From positions 3,968,001 to 4,032,000 of the forward strand of contig OZ242007.1 in NCBI GenBank assembly GCA_965204695.1: a DNA stretch of 64,000 nt, written 5' to 3'. A model generated the notes under the pieces. The model made no database searches. It saw only the letters and a program-made list of their open reading frames with translations, and had not been told where the DNA came from. This stretch comes from JAHEKD01 sp965204695 (GTDB lineage: Bacteria; Pseudomonadota; Gammaproteobacteria; Arenicellales; JAHEKD01). This document shows, in pieces, positions 1 through 8,136 of this stretch; positions within the stretch are counted from its first letter, which is position 1, and each line of letters opens with the position of its first letter. The position numbers and the translations under genes are program-made.

Positions 1-18
1 AAAACGTTTCATGTTTTT

Positions 19-1143
19 ATGCCAACCTTCATAACAATTTTATTGATTAAAGATATTAAAGTGAGACATGCTTTCCAACTTTTAATACTTCCATTTATTT
101 ATGTCTTTATAAGTATTCAAACAGTTTGTGCAGCCAGTACAGTGAAGGCCTGTAGCACTGAGGGTGCTCCATTAGAAGATTCCGATCAGATCATTCAGGA
201 AATCTCAAATGGTGAAGCAGTATTCAAGAAAAGTAATCTAGAGTTTTTTCGACAAGAAGAAATATATACCATGGAACTTTATGCATTGGGACAAGCCGAT
301 CCAAGTATTACACTCCCACCATACTCTATATGTCGACGATATGAACTTATAAACACAAGTGATGAAGTTATTCAGGCATTGCGTTGGCCGGATATTAAGT
401 TGCCTTTATACACCAAAGTCAAACCGAAACAGCGCATTCGTACGACCAGAAAATCAATACATAATAGTAAGCAGCTTGGAAAGCTTCCAACTGAATTGTA
501 TATATTTGAAAATTCTTCTGTAACAGACCAAACGGTTTTTCCAATAAAACAGGTTCTCGACGCAGGGATAACAAACAATAATGCTCACTATCAAATACAT
601 TCGTTAAATTCAGATTTATACCTTGAATCATCACATACTCCGTTACCTGAAGGATTAGTCCTTGATGCAACACAGGCTCTCTATTCCCCTAAAGATAGGT
701 TTGAATACCCCATTCTAATCACGAGTCTATTGACAGACGACTTTTCTTTTGTGGCACAAAGTCAGGCTACTGCATTTCCAGATGACGAATATGTAGATTC
801 TTCCAGTCTTATAAAAATTGAATCTTCTGTTTTAAGTGACTTTGCGATTACCGCTCCAGGCATTGTCACACTTAATAGTGCAGATTTTTCAGAAGTCAAT
901 AATGTCAATGATAGAATTCAACATTATGCAAAATTATTTTTGCACAAAAATTCTGGAGTCGTAAGTCTAGCTAATTCTCAGGATTTCGATTTTGGATACC
1001 AATTGCCTGAAGATGTTGCTCAACCCGTCCTCTTTGTTGTTGAGCAGCCAGTGAAAATCGTGACAAGTGACTGGGCTGTTTGTATTTTTGCACAAGTCTA
1101 TTCTCCAATACCCATATCAATTTCACCTACTTTATATTGTTAG
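19..1143 (+). CDS. secreted protein of unknown function
   Basis: I do not recognise the family. The 374-residue protein has a clear export signal: a basic stretch, a hydrophobic core (LLILPFIYVFISI) and a VCAAS cleavage site near residue 39. The true start may be the GTG at 61, which would put the signal peptide at the very N-terminus; neither start has a good ribosome binding site. The mature part is about 335 residues, rich in Ser, Thr and Asp, with no obvious catalytic motif, and ends in a hydrophobic segment (SDWAVCIFAQVYSPIPISISPTLYC). It lies 22 bp upstream of a membrane-protein gene on the same strand, so the two are probably co-transcribed. Real gene: fairly sure; function: unknown. 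Confidence 0.6.
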   Translation: MPTFITILLIKDIKVRHAFQLLILPFIYVFISIQTVCAASTVKACSTEGAPLEDSDQIIQEISNGEAVFKKSNLEFFRQEEIYTMELYALGQADPSITLPPYSICRRYELINTSDEVIQALRWPDIKLPLYTKVKPKQRIRTTRKSIHNSKQLGKLPTELYIFENSSVTDQTVFPIKQVLDAGITNNNAHYQIHSLNSDLYLESSHTPLPEGLVLDATQALYSPKDRFEYPILITSLLTDDFSFVAQSQATAFPDDEYVDSSSLIKIESSVLSDFAITAPGIVTLNSADFSEVNNVNDRIQHYAKLFLHKNSGVVSLANSQDFDFGYQLPEDVAQPVLFVVEQPVKIVTSDWAVCIFAQVYSPIPISISPTLYC

Positions 1144-1165
1144 ATCAGTAATTAGGAATTACTAA

Positions 1166-1612
1166 ATGAACTTCGCAAACTTCTATGAGAAATTAAAGGA
1201 GTCAGCCTTAGGATTTTTTATTGACAAAGTGCTTTCTATAGGTGCCGGTATTGCAACTCTAATACTTGGTAGCATTTTTTTACCTGGTTCCCAACTGGTG
1301 TTCAAGCAATATTATCCTTTCAATGCTTTTCTAGAGAAATATATAGTTTATTGTTTAGTGATTATGATCTTCAGTTTTGTCATGTGGTGGCTTATACGGG
1401 GGTTTCAACAAATTCGCGTTTTACTCCCTTTAGTAATTGCGGGGACGATAATACTGATATCGGAATTAATGCGTAACAGTGTTTATCTGCCTACAGATGT
1501 AGGAATTCAATTTATTCTGTATTTCAGTGGCATTTTAATTTTATGCGAGGCGCTTATTTTTCATGTTTGTCGAGTTGTTTTAGAACTCGTGATACAAGCC
1601 AAGAAGGCATAG
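1166..1612 (+). CDS. small multi-pass membrane protein
   Basis: 148 residues with four predicted membrane helices: about 20-42 (VLSIGAGIATLILGSIF), 57-78 (YIVYCLVIMIFSFVMWWLI), 84-102 (VLLPLVIAGTIILISEL) and 113-135. AGGA lies about 9 bases upstream of the ATG. It follows the secreted protein gene by 22 bp and probably works with it at the envelope. No family is recognised. The gene sits at the left edge of the mobile island and may be cargo. Confidence 0.6.
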   Translation: MNFANFYEKLKESALGFFIDKVLSIGAGIATLILGSIFLPGSQLVFKQYYPFNAFLEKYIVYCLVIMIFSFVMWWLIRGFQQIRVLLPLVIAGTIILISELMRNSVYLPTDVGIQFILYFSGILILCEALIFHVCRVVLELVIQAKKA

Positions 1613-1637
1613 CTTCATAAGTATTATGTATAGTTTG

Positions 1638-1847
1638 TCATAATTCAAATTTTCGATTTTCACGTTCTCTTTTGCAGAGTCTGGAGAACTCTTCTTTTGA
1701 CATCGACTCCTTATCCCGAGCAAGTGATGTACTAGAATCAACCCAACAAGCTTGATTTTCCCAAATTATTAACTGTATCCAATGCGCTGAAATTGCACTG
1801 GCCCCTACTATCGCCACGCTCAAAAATATAACCCTGATTTTCTTCAT
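1638..1847 (-). CDS. small single-pass membrane protein next to coupling protein
   Basis: 69 residues. One N-terminal hydrophobic helix (IRVIFLSVAIVGASAISAHW) is followed by a short polar tail rich in Arg, Lys and Glu. It starts 32 bp after the coupling-protein gene on the same strand and so is probably the last gene of that transcript. The coupling protein lacks membrane helices of its own, so a small membrane partner here is attractive, but that link is inference. It could also be a chance reading frame. Confidence 0.4.
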   Translation of the reverse strand: MKKIRVIFLSVAIVGASAISAHWIQLIIWENQACWVDSSTSLARDKESMSKEEFSRLCKRERENRKFEL

Positions 1848-1879
1848 GCTTACTCCAGTAAAGGCTGTTTTTCAATATG

Positions 1880-3583
1880 TCAAGTTTTAATTTTTGCGTA
1901 TTTCCCTTTAAAAGTTTTCCAAACTAGACTTTGCTTATCAAAATACTCCACCCGCTGGATCACTATCGGGTGATAACCCGCCCATAGAACAAGTTGGCGT
2001 TTAAGCCTGTCACTACGCGCAAATTGCCGACTGATTTCTTCCGACGTTAGCAAATCATGCAGTTCAATCGATGAACTTTTACCGGTAAGGCCGTGTGCGC
2101 TTTGTTCCGGTGCAACTTCGCCCATCCGGGCAACCTCGACACGGGTTTTGCCAAGGCGCTTGCTGATATATTCGGTAGTGGCAACATCATTATTGCCAAA
2201 AAACTGCAATATCCCTGCATTTCCGGCAAATGTTTCCCACCGCTCACCGTAAAGTGCTTTGCCTTGGTTCCAGTCCTGCAACATCACCCAGAGCTTGACA
2301 TCAAAAGAAGCAATCTGCCCGGCGGCATTTTCAAGTTGCTTCATATATCCCAATACCGGAAATTCATCCAGACATACCAGCACGGGGGCAGGGGGCCTCG
2401 TTTGCTCGCGCTCCATGGCATCAAGCAATTGGTTAATGAAGATACGCAGCCAGCGTCCGGCAATCTCAATCCGTGTAGCTGGAAAACATAGATATACACT
2501 CACCCCTTGCGGGTTGTTCTTTAGCTCGCGCAGATCAAAATCACCACCCTTAAGTACAGAGCGTAATCCAGTATAGTCCAGAAACTTCGTATGACGCCGG
2601 ATGGTCGAAAGCACGCTATCCCGCTCACGATCACTTTTTTCGTAAAAATCACGCGCCGCGCCTTCAATGGCTCTACCGACATCTTCGGTTTTTTTCCGCT
2701 TTTGCAGACGCATCGCATTCATAAGCATGGCCCGTTCCAAATCACACATTTCTTCATCTTCATCATCGGGCTTCATGGCTGAATTTATTAGCGCTCGAAC
2801 AGTCAGCAGGGTGCGCTTGTACCTGTAAGATGGATCAGTAGCCACATGAAGGATGACACCCTCGATGAAATTCTTCGCACTTTCATCCCAATGCGGGTCT
2901 TTGTTGCCGGCGCCCTGAACAACCATCGCATCAGCAATCAGGCTTGCATCCTCGATCAAAGTCGAACTACCCGGTTTGAGCACAGATAAGGGGTTATAGG
3001 ATGCGCGCAGGTGTGCAATAGACTCTGGTGCATAATGAAACGGGTCCAGAACATAAACCTTCTGACCTAGGGACGCACGCCGTGCCGCTGTGAGCGTAGT
3101 TAGTTCAGCCTTCGGATCAAGCGCCAATACACTGCCCTGATAGAATAATAAATTACTAATCAGTGTGACAGATTTGCCGGCACGTGATCCCGCGACCGTG
3201 AGCACATGCCGATTATCTTCAATCCCAATCAGCTTATCGCCAAGCGCACCCATCAGGATTTTACTGCCCGGATGATCCGGGTCGTAAGTCAGCGCAGAAC
3301 TCCCAACGATATCGCTCGGCAACTGCCATCGGGCCTGCGGTACGCTTTGCTGACGCAAATAACGATTGGCTACTCCGCGCGGTATATCCCGCATAAAGTC
3401 AGTGAGAAAGTCTTTGTTTAAATGAGAGTCAGATTTCATAATGTTATTTGATAGTGCTTGGTTAGTAATGGCTCTATTCAAATGCAAAACCCTTGCCCTC
3501 ATCCTCGTCCCAACCTTGCATGCACTCCTGTTCGATGGATCAGCCTCTACAATTATTTCTGCTGAGCTGGTTTTATTCATCAT
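1880..3583 (-). CDS. type IV coupling protein, VirD4/TraG family
   Basis: A hexameric ATPase that would link the relaxosome (relaxase on nicked DNA) to a conjugation channel. 567 residues. Walker A is at about 131-139 (AGSRAGKSV) and Walker B at about 401-407 (VLVCLDE), followed by the FPVLG segment typical of TraG/TraD proteins. The family normally begins with two membrane helices; none is visible here, so this is a soluble-type variant. Start choice is uncertain: Met1 at 3583 and Met49 at 3439 are both possible and neither has a strong ribosome binding site. A relaxase lies 4.5 kb away in the same element, but no VirB/Tra channel genes are in the window. That suggests a mobilizable rather than self-transmissible element. 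Confidence 0.9.
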   Translation of the reverse strand: MMNKTSSAEIIVEADPSNRSACKVGTRMRARVLHLNRAITNQALSNNIMKSDSHLNKDFLTDFMRDIPRGVANRYLRQQSVPQARWQLPSDIVGSSALTYDPDHPGSKILMGALGDKLIGIEDNRHVLTVAGSRAGKSVTLISNLLFYQGSVLALDPKAELTTLTAARRASLGQKVYVLDPFHYAPESIAHLRASYNPLSVLKPGSSTLIEDASLIADAMVVQGAGNKDPHWDESAKNFIEGVILHVATDPSYRYKRTLLTVRALINSAMKPDDEDEEMCDLERAMLMNAMRLQKRKKTEDVGRAIEGAARDFYEKSDRERDSVLSTIRRHTKFLDYTGLRSVLKGGDFDLRELKNNPQGVSVYLCFPATRIEIAGRWLRIFINQLLDAMEREQTRPPAPVLVCLDEFPVLGYMKQLENAAGQIASFDVKLWVMLQDWNQGKALYGERWETFAGNAGILQFFGNNDVATTEYISKRLGKTRVEVARMGEVAPEQSAHGLTGKSSSIELHDLLTSEEISRQFARSDRLKRQLVLWAGYHPIVIQRVEYFDKQSLVWKTFKGKYAKIKT

Positions 3584-3998
3584 GTACCAAGGAAAACCCG
3601 CATATCCGTATTCAGTCCATGACCTGATGTGACGGTTCTAGCAGGTGACAGATCAAGCCGTTATTTGCTTTTATTTGATCGCTACAAACGAATGCACCAA
3701 AAACTACGCGGAATGAACGACGGGATTTCATTTTGTCATATCGCGTTTTTCTCCTTGGTTTCGTTTAGTGGCCGGTACACATCAATCACACCTTTTTCGG
3801 TTAACCCTGCATCCGTTCCCGTTCCTGATTCCCAAATCAACCCCTAACAGGGTGAAAACGGGCGCTCCCGTGTTGCTGCGCTGCCCGCTCCATTCGCTGT
3901 TTTCAGATTTTGGGCGAACCGGTTTCCGTCTGCTTAAGGGCACCTGTAAAGGCTGTGATGGGTACGGCCTCAAATCAAACAAAACAGGAGAACTTAAA
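3584..3998. other. divergent intergenic region
   Basis: About 415 bp between the leftward coupling-protein gene and the rightward 90-residue gene at 3999. It should carry promoters for both directions. The part from 3840 to 3990 is GC-richer and open in several frames, but no start with a ribosome binding site is seen before 3999. No hairpin or repeat stands out. Confidence 0.4.
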
Positions 3999-4271
3999 AT
4001 GACTAAGAAAACGAAAAAACGTCCCGTCGAAACCCTGCGTGATGGAGCAATTAAAGCGGCGATCTGGAAAAACAAAAGCGAAAACGGCATCTTCTTTAAT
4101 GTCACCTTTGCCAGGTCTTACAAGGACACAGGCGGTGATCTACAGGATACGGACAGCTTTTCCGGTACACAGCTTCTGCGCCTGGCCCGTCTGGCAGAAA
4201 AAGCCTACGAACGCACCGGTAAGTTAGTTCGTGCAGCTAGAGATAGTGAGGATGAGGAAGGGGGGGCGTAA
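3999..4271 (+). CDS. conserved-type small mobile-element protein
   Basis: 90 residues, starting at an ATG with AGGAG 8 bases upstream; longer readings back to 3768 have no such site. A basic N-terminus (MTKKTKKRPVETL) is followed by an alternating pattern (AAIWKNKSENGIFFNVTFAR) suggesting a small beta-sheet domain, and an acidic C-terminus (DSEDEEGGA). From memory, similar short proteins with an IKAAIW...FFNVTFARSYKD core are common on conjugative plasmids, possibly as nucleic-acid-binding accessory proteins; no function is established here. It is followed directly by a terminator-like hairpin. Confidence 0.7.
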   Translation: MTKKTKKRPVETLRDGAIKAAIWKNKSENGIFFNVTFARSYKDTGGDLQDTDSFSGTQLLRLARLAEKAYERTGKLVRAARDSEDEEGGA

Positions 4272-4283
4272 GCCTCCTCTTTT
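4260..4283 (+). terminator. intrinsic terminator candidate
   Basis: An 8-bp stem GGGGGGGC / GCCTCCTC (including G-T pairs) closed by a GTAA tetraloop and followed by TTTT. It overlaps the stop codon of the 90-residue gene and would end that transcript before the opposing operon at 4313. Confidence 0.55.
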
Positions 4284-4312
4284 CGTTTCTAAGTCTAGAC
4301 AGTATGTGGCAA

Positions 4313-4561
4313 TCAAACTGGCGGTGGAACTCCTCCACTACCAAAGAGTACTCTAGCCAATATTAGGGCTGCACTCGTCATAAACTTGCCTTTAGTTGCT
4401 ACGCCTTCGGCATGTCTGCGTTCCTTTTCTGTCAGAAGAATTGACACTTCATCATGGGCTTTTACAGCATCATCTATTGCCCTTGTAGTTTTATTTACTA
4501 GATCACGCCATTTTTTAATATCGCTTGACCCAGAAAACTCATAGCTTGGTAGCATTTTCAT
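4313..4561 (-). CDS. hypothetical protein, third gene of overlapping trio
   Basis: 82 residues, mostly helical and charged, ending in a small hydrophobic segment (MTSAALILARVLFGSGG) and a Pro-rich tail (VPPPV). No family is recognised. Its ATG overlaps the stop codon of the preceding gene by 4 bp (ATGA), a sign of translational coupling. It is the last gene of a three-gene leftward operon within the mobile island. Confidence 0.6.
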   Translation of the reverse strand: MKMLPSYEFSGSSDIKKWRDLVNKTTRAIDDAVKAHDEVSILLTEKERRHAEGVATKGKFMTSAALILARVLFGSGGVPPPV

Positions 4562-4956
4562 TGCCAGTAATAAATCCCCTGCATTTGATTTATATGAGCA
4601 GGTACAGGTCTTCCATGAATCGACTCTAATCTATCTGTACTCATTATCCCTTCGATTTCACGATACTTTTTCATCACAGCATCATGATCTTTAGCATAAG
4701 TTGCAAGCGCATCCCTACAGTATTGATTAATATGCGTATCAATCTCCCGGGCGAGGTCATCAATTCGGCTCCTGTTCTTAGTTACAAGGAACCGAAAATT
4801 TGTGTCCCTTATATAGAAAGTCTCTGGGTTTTTCTTGGCATGTGTAGAATAGTATTTTGCTGCACGTTCAATGTCATTCCATGCACCGTATAGGGCCGCC
4901 TCGAACTCTTGGATCAGCCTTTCACGCATGAAATGGGATTCTTCTCGAATTCTCAC
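4558..4956 (-). CDS. hypothetical helical protein, second gene of trio
   Basis: 132 residues, predicted almost entirely helical and charged (for example LIQEFEAALYGAWNDIERAA). No membrane segment or recognisable motif. It overlaps both neighbours by 4 bp, so the three proteins are likely made in fixed ratio and may form a complex. Met10 (MRERLIQEF) is an alternative start. Function unknown. Confidence 0.6.
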   Translation of the reverse strand: MRIREESHFMRERLIQEFEAALYGAWNDIERAAKYYSTHAKKNPETFYIRDTNFRFLVTKNRSRIDDLAREIDTHINQYCRDALATYAKDHDAVMKKYREIEGIMSTDRLESIHGRPVPAHINQMQGIYYWQ

Positions 4957-5435
4957 TTAGGATTAGGTTCGGCATCATTCGTTGTCATTTTCATTTCATG
5001 AATTCTTTTGTCAAGAATTTTTCTTTCTTCTGGTGTCATTTCGTCTGGTCTAAAACCATTTTCTGTCTCAAATTGATCTAACCATTTTTCGTGCTCTTCC
5101 ATCATAATCTTTTCTTGTTCTTCAAAGAATTCGGGGGTTAGATCAGATACATCAACACCAAATTGATAAGCTAGCATATTGTGCGAAAAGCTAAAATTGG
5201 CCAGTTCAGATAGCTCGTCTTCTTTATTTTTCATTATTTCCCTTTCTATTTTTATTATATCTTGATAATACTGATCGTATTTCTTGTCAATATTTGTATG
5301 AAATGATTCTTTAATTGTTAAAAGATCGTGACCTGGCAATGATGTTGTTTTTACAGCATCATCCGCACTTTGATGTGATAATCGACGGCTAAGCTCTATG
5401 ATTTCACCTGCCAAAACTGAATATGATCTGGGCAT
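4953..5435 (-). CDS. hypothetical acidic protein, first gene of trio
   Basis: 160 residues, strongly charged and acidic towards the C-terminus (for example FFEEQEKIMMEEHEKWLDQF), probably a helical or coiled-coil protein. No family is recognised. It is the first gene of the overlapping three-gene operon; AT-rich sequence upstream (5436-5594) probably holds the promoter. Base composition is lower in GC than the flanking transfer genes, so the trio may be cargo inserted between island backbone genes. Confidence 0.6.
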   Translation of the reverse strand: MPRSYSVLAGEIIELSRRLSHQSADDAVKTTSLPGHDLLTIKESFHTNIDKKYDQYYQDIIKIEREIMKNKEDELSELANFSFSHNMLAYQFGVDVSDLTPEFFEEQEKIMMEEHEKWLDQFETENGFRPDEMTPEERKILDKRIHEMKMTTNDAEPNPK

Positions 5436-5594
5436 AATATCTTAATATTAATCGGTTAGTCTAATACAAATTATACTTTACCAGATTTCGTTTGGCCCTG
5501 GTTAAATGTAAGGTGAATAGCTAAGCCATTAATTTAGCTCAAACTTGACAAAATAGGATTTTGATGCCCAAATGATTCATTCGATGTTAATAAA

Positions 5595-6167
5595 TTAGTT
5601 ATACTCAAGTCGCTTTTTTATTATTTCACGTGCTTTTTGTACTGCCAAACATTTGTCGTGCGAACCGCCACGATCAGGATGGACTTTCATCATCGCACGG
5701 CGGTAGGCTTTTTCAAATTCTTTGTGTGTAAACTCATTAGGAAGTCCGAGTAACCGACGTGCCTCGTCATAAGAATTCACAGGGGTGGACTGGTGGTCAC
5801 GTCGTTGCTTCTCTTCTTCACGGTGTTTCTGGCGCGCTTTTTCTTCCCGCCGCAGTCTTTCTTGTTCTTCTTGATGTTGACGGAATTTTTCCCTGGCCCA
5901 GCCTTCCGGGTCTGCATCAAATCGACGAGCTTCCTCCTCGCCAAATTTTTTCCTGACTTTCTCACGGTATCCTTTAAGCATCTTGGCATGATTGACTTTC
6001 TCCATGCAGTAAAGAATCAGGCGTTTGATTTGCCGACAGACCCAGAGCAATACGATGATGAGAGCTTCCAGTATCAACTCTAAAATACATAAAAGCACTT
6101 CTAAAATATGCGGTAGCATCATCATTAATGCCAAATACAAAAAGAAAAGTAGAAGTACGCTGTTCAT
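5595..6167 (-). CDS. membrane-anchored J-domain co-chaperone
   Basis: 190 residues in three parts. Residues 1-50 form a long hydrophobic stretch (two closely spaced helices, LLLFFLYLALMMMLPHIL and ILELILEALIIVLLWV). A strongly charged Arg/Glu/Lys coiled-coil-like region spans about 85-130. The C-terminal J-domain, about 133-190, has the diagnostic HPD in KVHPDRGG. J-domains stimulate DnaK/Hsp70 ATPase, so this should recruit DnaK to the inner face of the membrane. It starts 21 bp after the SprT-like gene, and the two form an operon. A J-domain at the C-terminus of a membrane protein resembles the DjlC/DjlB type rather than DnaJ. Confidence 0.85.
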   Translation of the reverse strand: MNSVLLLFFLYLALMMMLPHILEVLLCILELILEALIIVLLWVCRQIKRLILYCMEKVNHAKMLKGYREKVRKKFGEEEARRFDADPEGWAREKFRQHQEEQERLRREEKARQKHREEEKQRRDHQSTPVNSYDEARRLLGLPNEFTHKEFEKAYRRAMMKVHPDRGGSHDKCLAVQKAREIIKKRLEYN

Positions 6168-6188
6168 TGTTCCGATGCCAGTTACTTT

Positions 6189-6881
6189 TTATGAGACCGG
6201 TTCCATCGGTCTCATATGATCGGCACAAATAAGCCGTGCTTCATGTTTGGCCCAGGCAGCAAGTTCACAGTCTTCATGGCTGCAAACATATTTAACGCGC
6301 TTGCCGCTTTTCGATTCACCTTCTTTTGTATTGCTATTTTCTTCCCCGTTTCCATGGAGAACGTGCGGTTGCTCGGTCCAGGTGAGGACAAAGCCACGTT
6401 GTAACAGCCGTTTTACAATGCGCTCAAATTTGTCATTAGGGATGATGTAGTGGTGAACACGATCACCGGTTTCCTTGCCGCCTTCTTCACCGGTATCACT
6501 GGGCTGTAATCCGATTTCTTTCATTTTTCCGGCCCACTCTTTATTGTGGTAGCGGCCTCGACCGGCTTTGCCAAAATGATGTTGCCAGAGATGCACCATC
6601 TCATGGGCGAGGGTGGCCAGAATTTCCTGAATCGGACGCTGCCTGAAATGACTAGGATTAAGGGCAATCTCATCCGTAAGCTGGCCGTCTTCGCGGCTAA
6701 ACCGGTTACCACAAAAATAACCGTAGGATCGCTTGCGCCGTTGCAATGTAATCAAGCAATTGGGAAGTTTGCCTTCAAATAAACCGTTATTTAAAACGTC
6801 ATAAGCTTTTTGCAAAACTTCGTAGGTTTCTTTGGTTGGTTTGATAACCGTGTCATTAAGTTTTTGCTCTGTCATTGTCAT
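6189..6881 (-). CDS. SprT-like zinc metallopeptidase
   Basis: 230 residues from the ATG at 6881, which has GGAG 5 bases upstream; an in-frame GTG two codons earlier overlaps that site and is less likely. A SprT-like fold is shown by the zinc-binding HEMVH motif, with a further His in the GRYHNKEWAGKM segment. A C-terminal region with paired Cys/His (YVCSHEDCELAAW...ICADHM) may be a zinc ribbon. Related SprT/Spartan enzymes cut proteins cross-linked to DNA; on a mobile element this could clear relaxase-DNA adducts, but that is inference. The start codon region overlaps a TGTACA element repeated three more times upstream, suggesting autoregulation or control by an island regulator. Confidence 0.85.
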   Translation of the reverse strand: MTMTEQKLNDTVIKPTKETYEVLQKAYDVLNNGLFEGKLPNCLITLQRRKRSYGYFCGNRFSREDGQLTDEIALNPSHFRQRPIQEILATLAHEMVHLWQHHFGKAGRGRYHNKEWAGKMKEIGLQPSDTGEEGGKETGDRVHHYIIPNDKFERIVKRLLQRGFVLTWTEQPHVLHGNGEENSNTKEGESKSGKRVKYVCSHEDCELAAWAKHEARLICADHMRPMEPVS

Positions 6882-7255
6882 GTACACTCCAAAAATTAGG
6901 TTTTCTGGATGGGGATGTGCTAATCAAAACCATCTCACGACATCCATGGTTTGAAACAATGACAGAGCGAGCCGTTAACCTTCCTCGCGTGAACCTTGTG
7001 AACGGCAAGAAATCGGAATGAACATTACACTAAGCAGGAAAATCAAAGCGAACAGATCAGGAGAAATTATGTGATGTACAACGCAAAAATTTTGGAATGC
7101 TCATCACATCAAAAAATTAAAAAGACAGGGATGGGGAAAGGGCAGTTTTGGATTGTACATTGCAAAAATAATGGCATGCTCATCACAAAAATATCTTGCA
7201 ATAGACCGCTGTAAAATGGCATGTACATCGCAGAATACTTAGCATTCGAGCGATT
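6881..7255. repeat. TGTACA-type direct repeats in the island control region
   Basis: Two 34-bp near-identical units at 7075-7108 and 7154-7187 follow the pattern TGTACAnnGCAAAAAT, then nnTGGnATGCTCATCACA. A degenerate third copy begins at 7222 (TGTACATCGCAGAAT). A fourth partial copy begins at 6881 (TGTACACTCCAAAAATTAGG) over the SprT-like gene start. Spacings are about 194, 79 and 68 bp. They could be regulator operators or replication iterons. Confidence 0.75.
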
Positions 7256-7373
7256 CATTAATAAAATCTTAACGCCTTAGCGTTATCCTAAAAATAAAAG
7301 CGAAGACCAAATAACGTTGAGTACAAGGTGTGCGCGGTAGTACCATTTCATGGTCTCCAGCCGCGCTCACCTT

Positions 7374-7397
7374 GCGGGGGGATTTCCCATCCCCCGC
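7374..7397. repeat. GC-rich hairpin near oriT
   Basis: Perfect 7-bp arms GCGGGGG / CCCCCGC around a 10-base loop in an otherwise gene-free control region. It has no T-run on either side, so it is more likely a structural element of the transfer or replication region than a terminator. Confidence 0.5.
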
Positions 7398-7656
7398 GTA
7401 CCCCCCCAGGGAATCCCTAAGCTCAGGCTCGTTTTATTAACGATCTTCGCTAAGGGATTGGCGCAAGTCCTACGCGTAACTTGAGGCGCTTCGGACATTG
7501 CGCAAACGGTGCCGCCGTTTGATCCGGCCAGGCGAGACTTCCCTCTCCCTTGCAACCCATGGACCAACCGTGCGCCGATTGGATGCCGTCAGGGGAATTC
7601 GCCTCCCCTGAACCCTGGACAAAAGGGTTGATGGCACCCTTTAGAAACCCCCGGTC

Positions 7657-7697
7657 CGAAGTGATATATATCCTGGTCTGGGAAATTTATCACTTCG
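7657..7697 (+). promoter_or_regulatory. candidate origin of transfer (oriT)
   Basis: A perfect 10-bp inverted repeat CGAAGTGATA (7657-7666) / TATCACTTCG (7688-7697) encloses the sequence ATCCTGG (7670-7676). MOBP systems such as RP4 nick within a YATCCTGY-type core, and the MobC-relaxase pair starts 89 bp downstream, the usual oriT position. The nick would fall after the G of ATCCTG. Here the core lies inside the loop rather than beside the repeat, so the exact nick position is an inference. Confidence 0.65.
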
Positions 7698-7785
7698 AAC
7701 AAAACTGCGCGTGTTGTGCTTTGTGGTCTAGGCAGCGAGGATGGTGCGAGGAGGAGCTTAACAGTAAAGGATTAACGTTAGGCTC

Positions 7786-8136
7786 ATGTCGGATAAAACA
7801 CCAAAAAAACGTGAAGCACCTATTTCTTATCGTCCGCCTGCTGAACTGCGCGACAAGTTTCACTCACGCGTAAAACAATCCGGCCTTTCTACCTGCGCTT
7901 ATATCACTAAATGTTGCCTAAATATTGATCCACCTCGGCAATCACGGCGACCTTCTATAGAAGAAAAATTACTCGGAAAACTACTTGCCCAGTCCGCTGC
8001 CATTCGTATGAATCTTGATGCCATTGATTCCGCCTCTCACGAAATGAGTGAAACGGAAGTCTTGCTAGAGCAAGCAGTCGATGAGCTTGGTCAAATCCGT
8101 GCAGCATTATTAAAAACCATGGGACGCAAGCCATGA
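7786..8136 (+). CDS. MobC-like relaxosome accessory protein
   Basis: 116 residues with the layout of plasmid mobilization proteins: a basic N-terminus with a SYRPPAELRDKFHSRVKQSGLS-like ribbon-helix-helix segment (about 13-40), a linker, and a helical C-terminus. Such proteins bind oriT and help the relaxase reach the nick. The stop overlaps the relaxase start by 4 bp (ATGA), so translation is coupled. It lies directly downstream of the candidate oriT. I choose the ATG at 7786 because it gives the family-sized protein; its ribosome binding site is weak (TTAGG). Confidence 0.75.
   Translation: MSDKTPKKREAPISYRPPAELRDKFHSRVKQSGLSTCAYITKCCLNIDPPRQSRRPSIEEKLLGKLLAQSAAIRMNLDAIDSASHEMSETEVLLEQAVDELGQIRAALLKTMGRKP

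Noticed and set aside
7367..7873. Open frames through the island control region
   Set aside because: They run through the GC hairpin and the candidate oriT, are Pro/Gly/Arg-rich in several frames at once, and lack start sites; they reflect GC content rather than genes.
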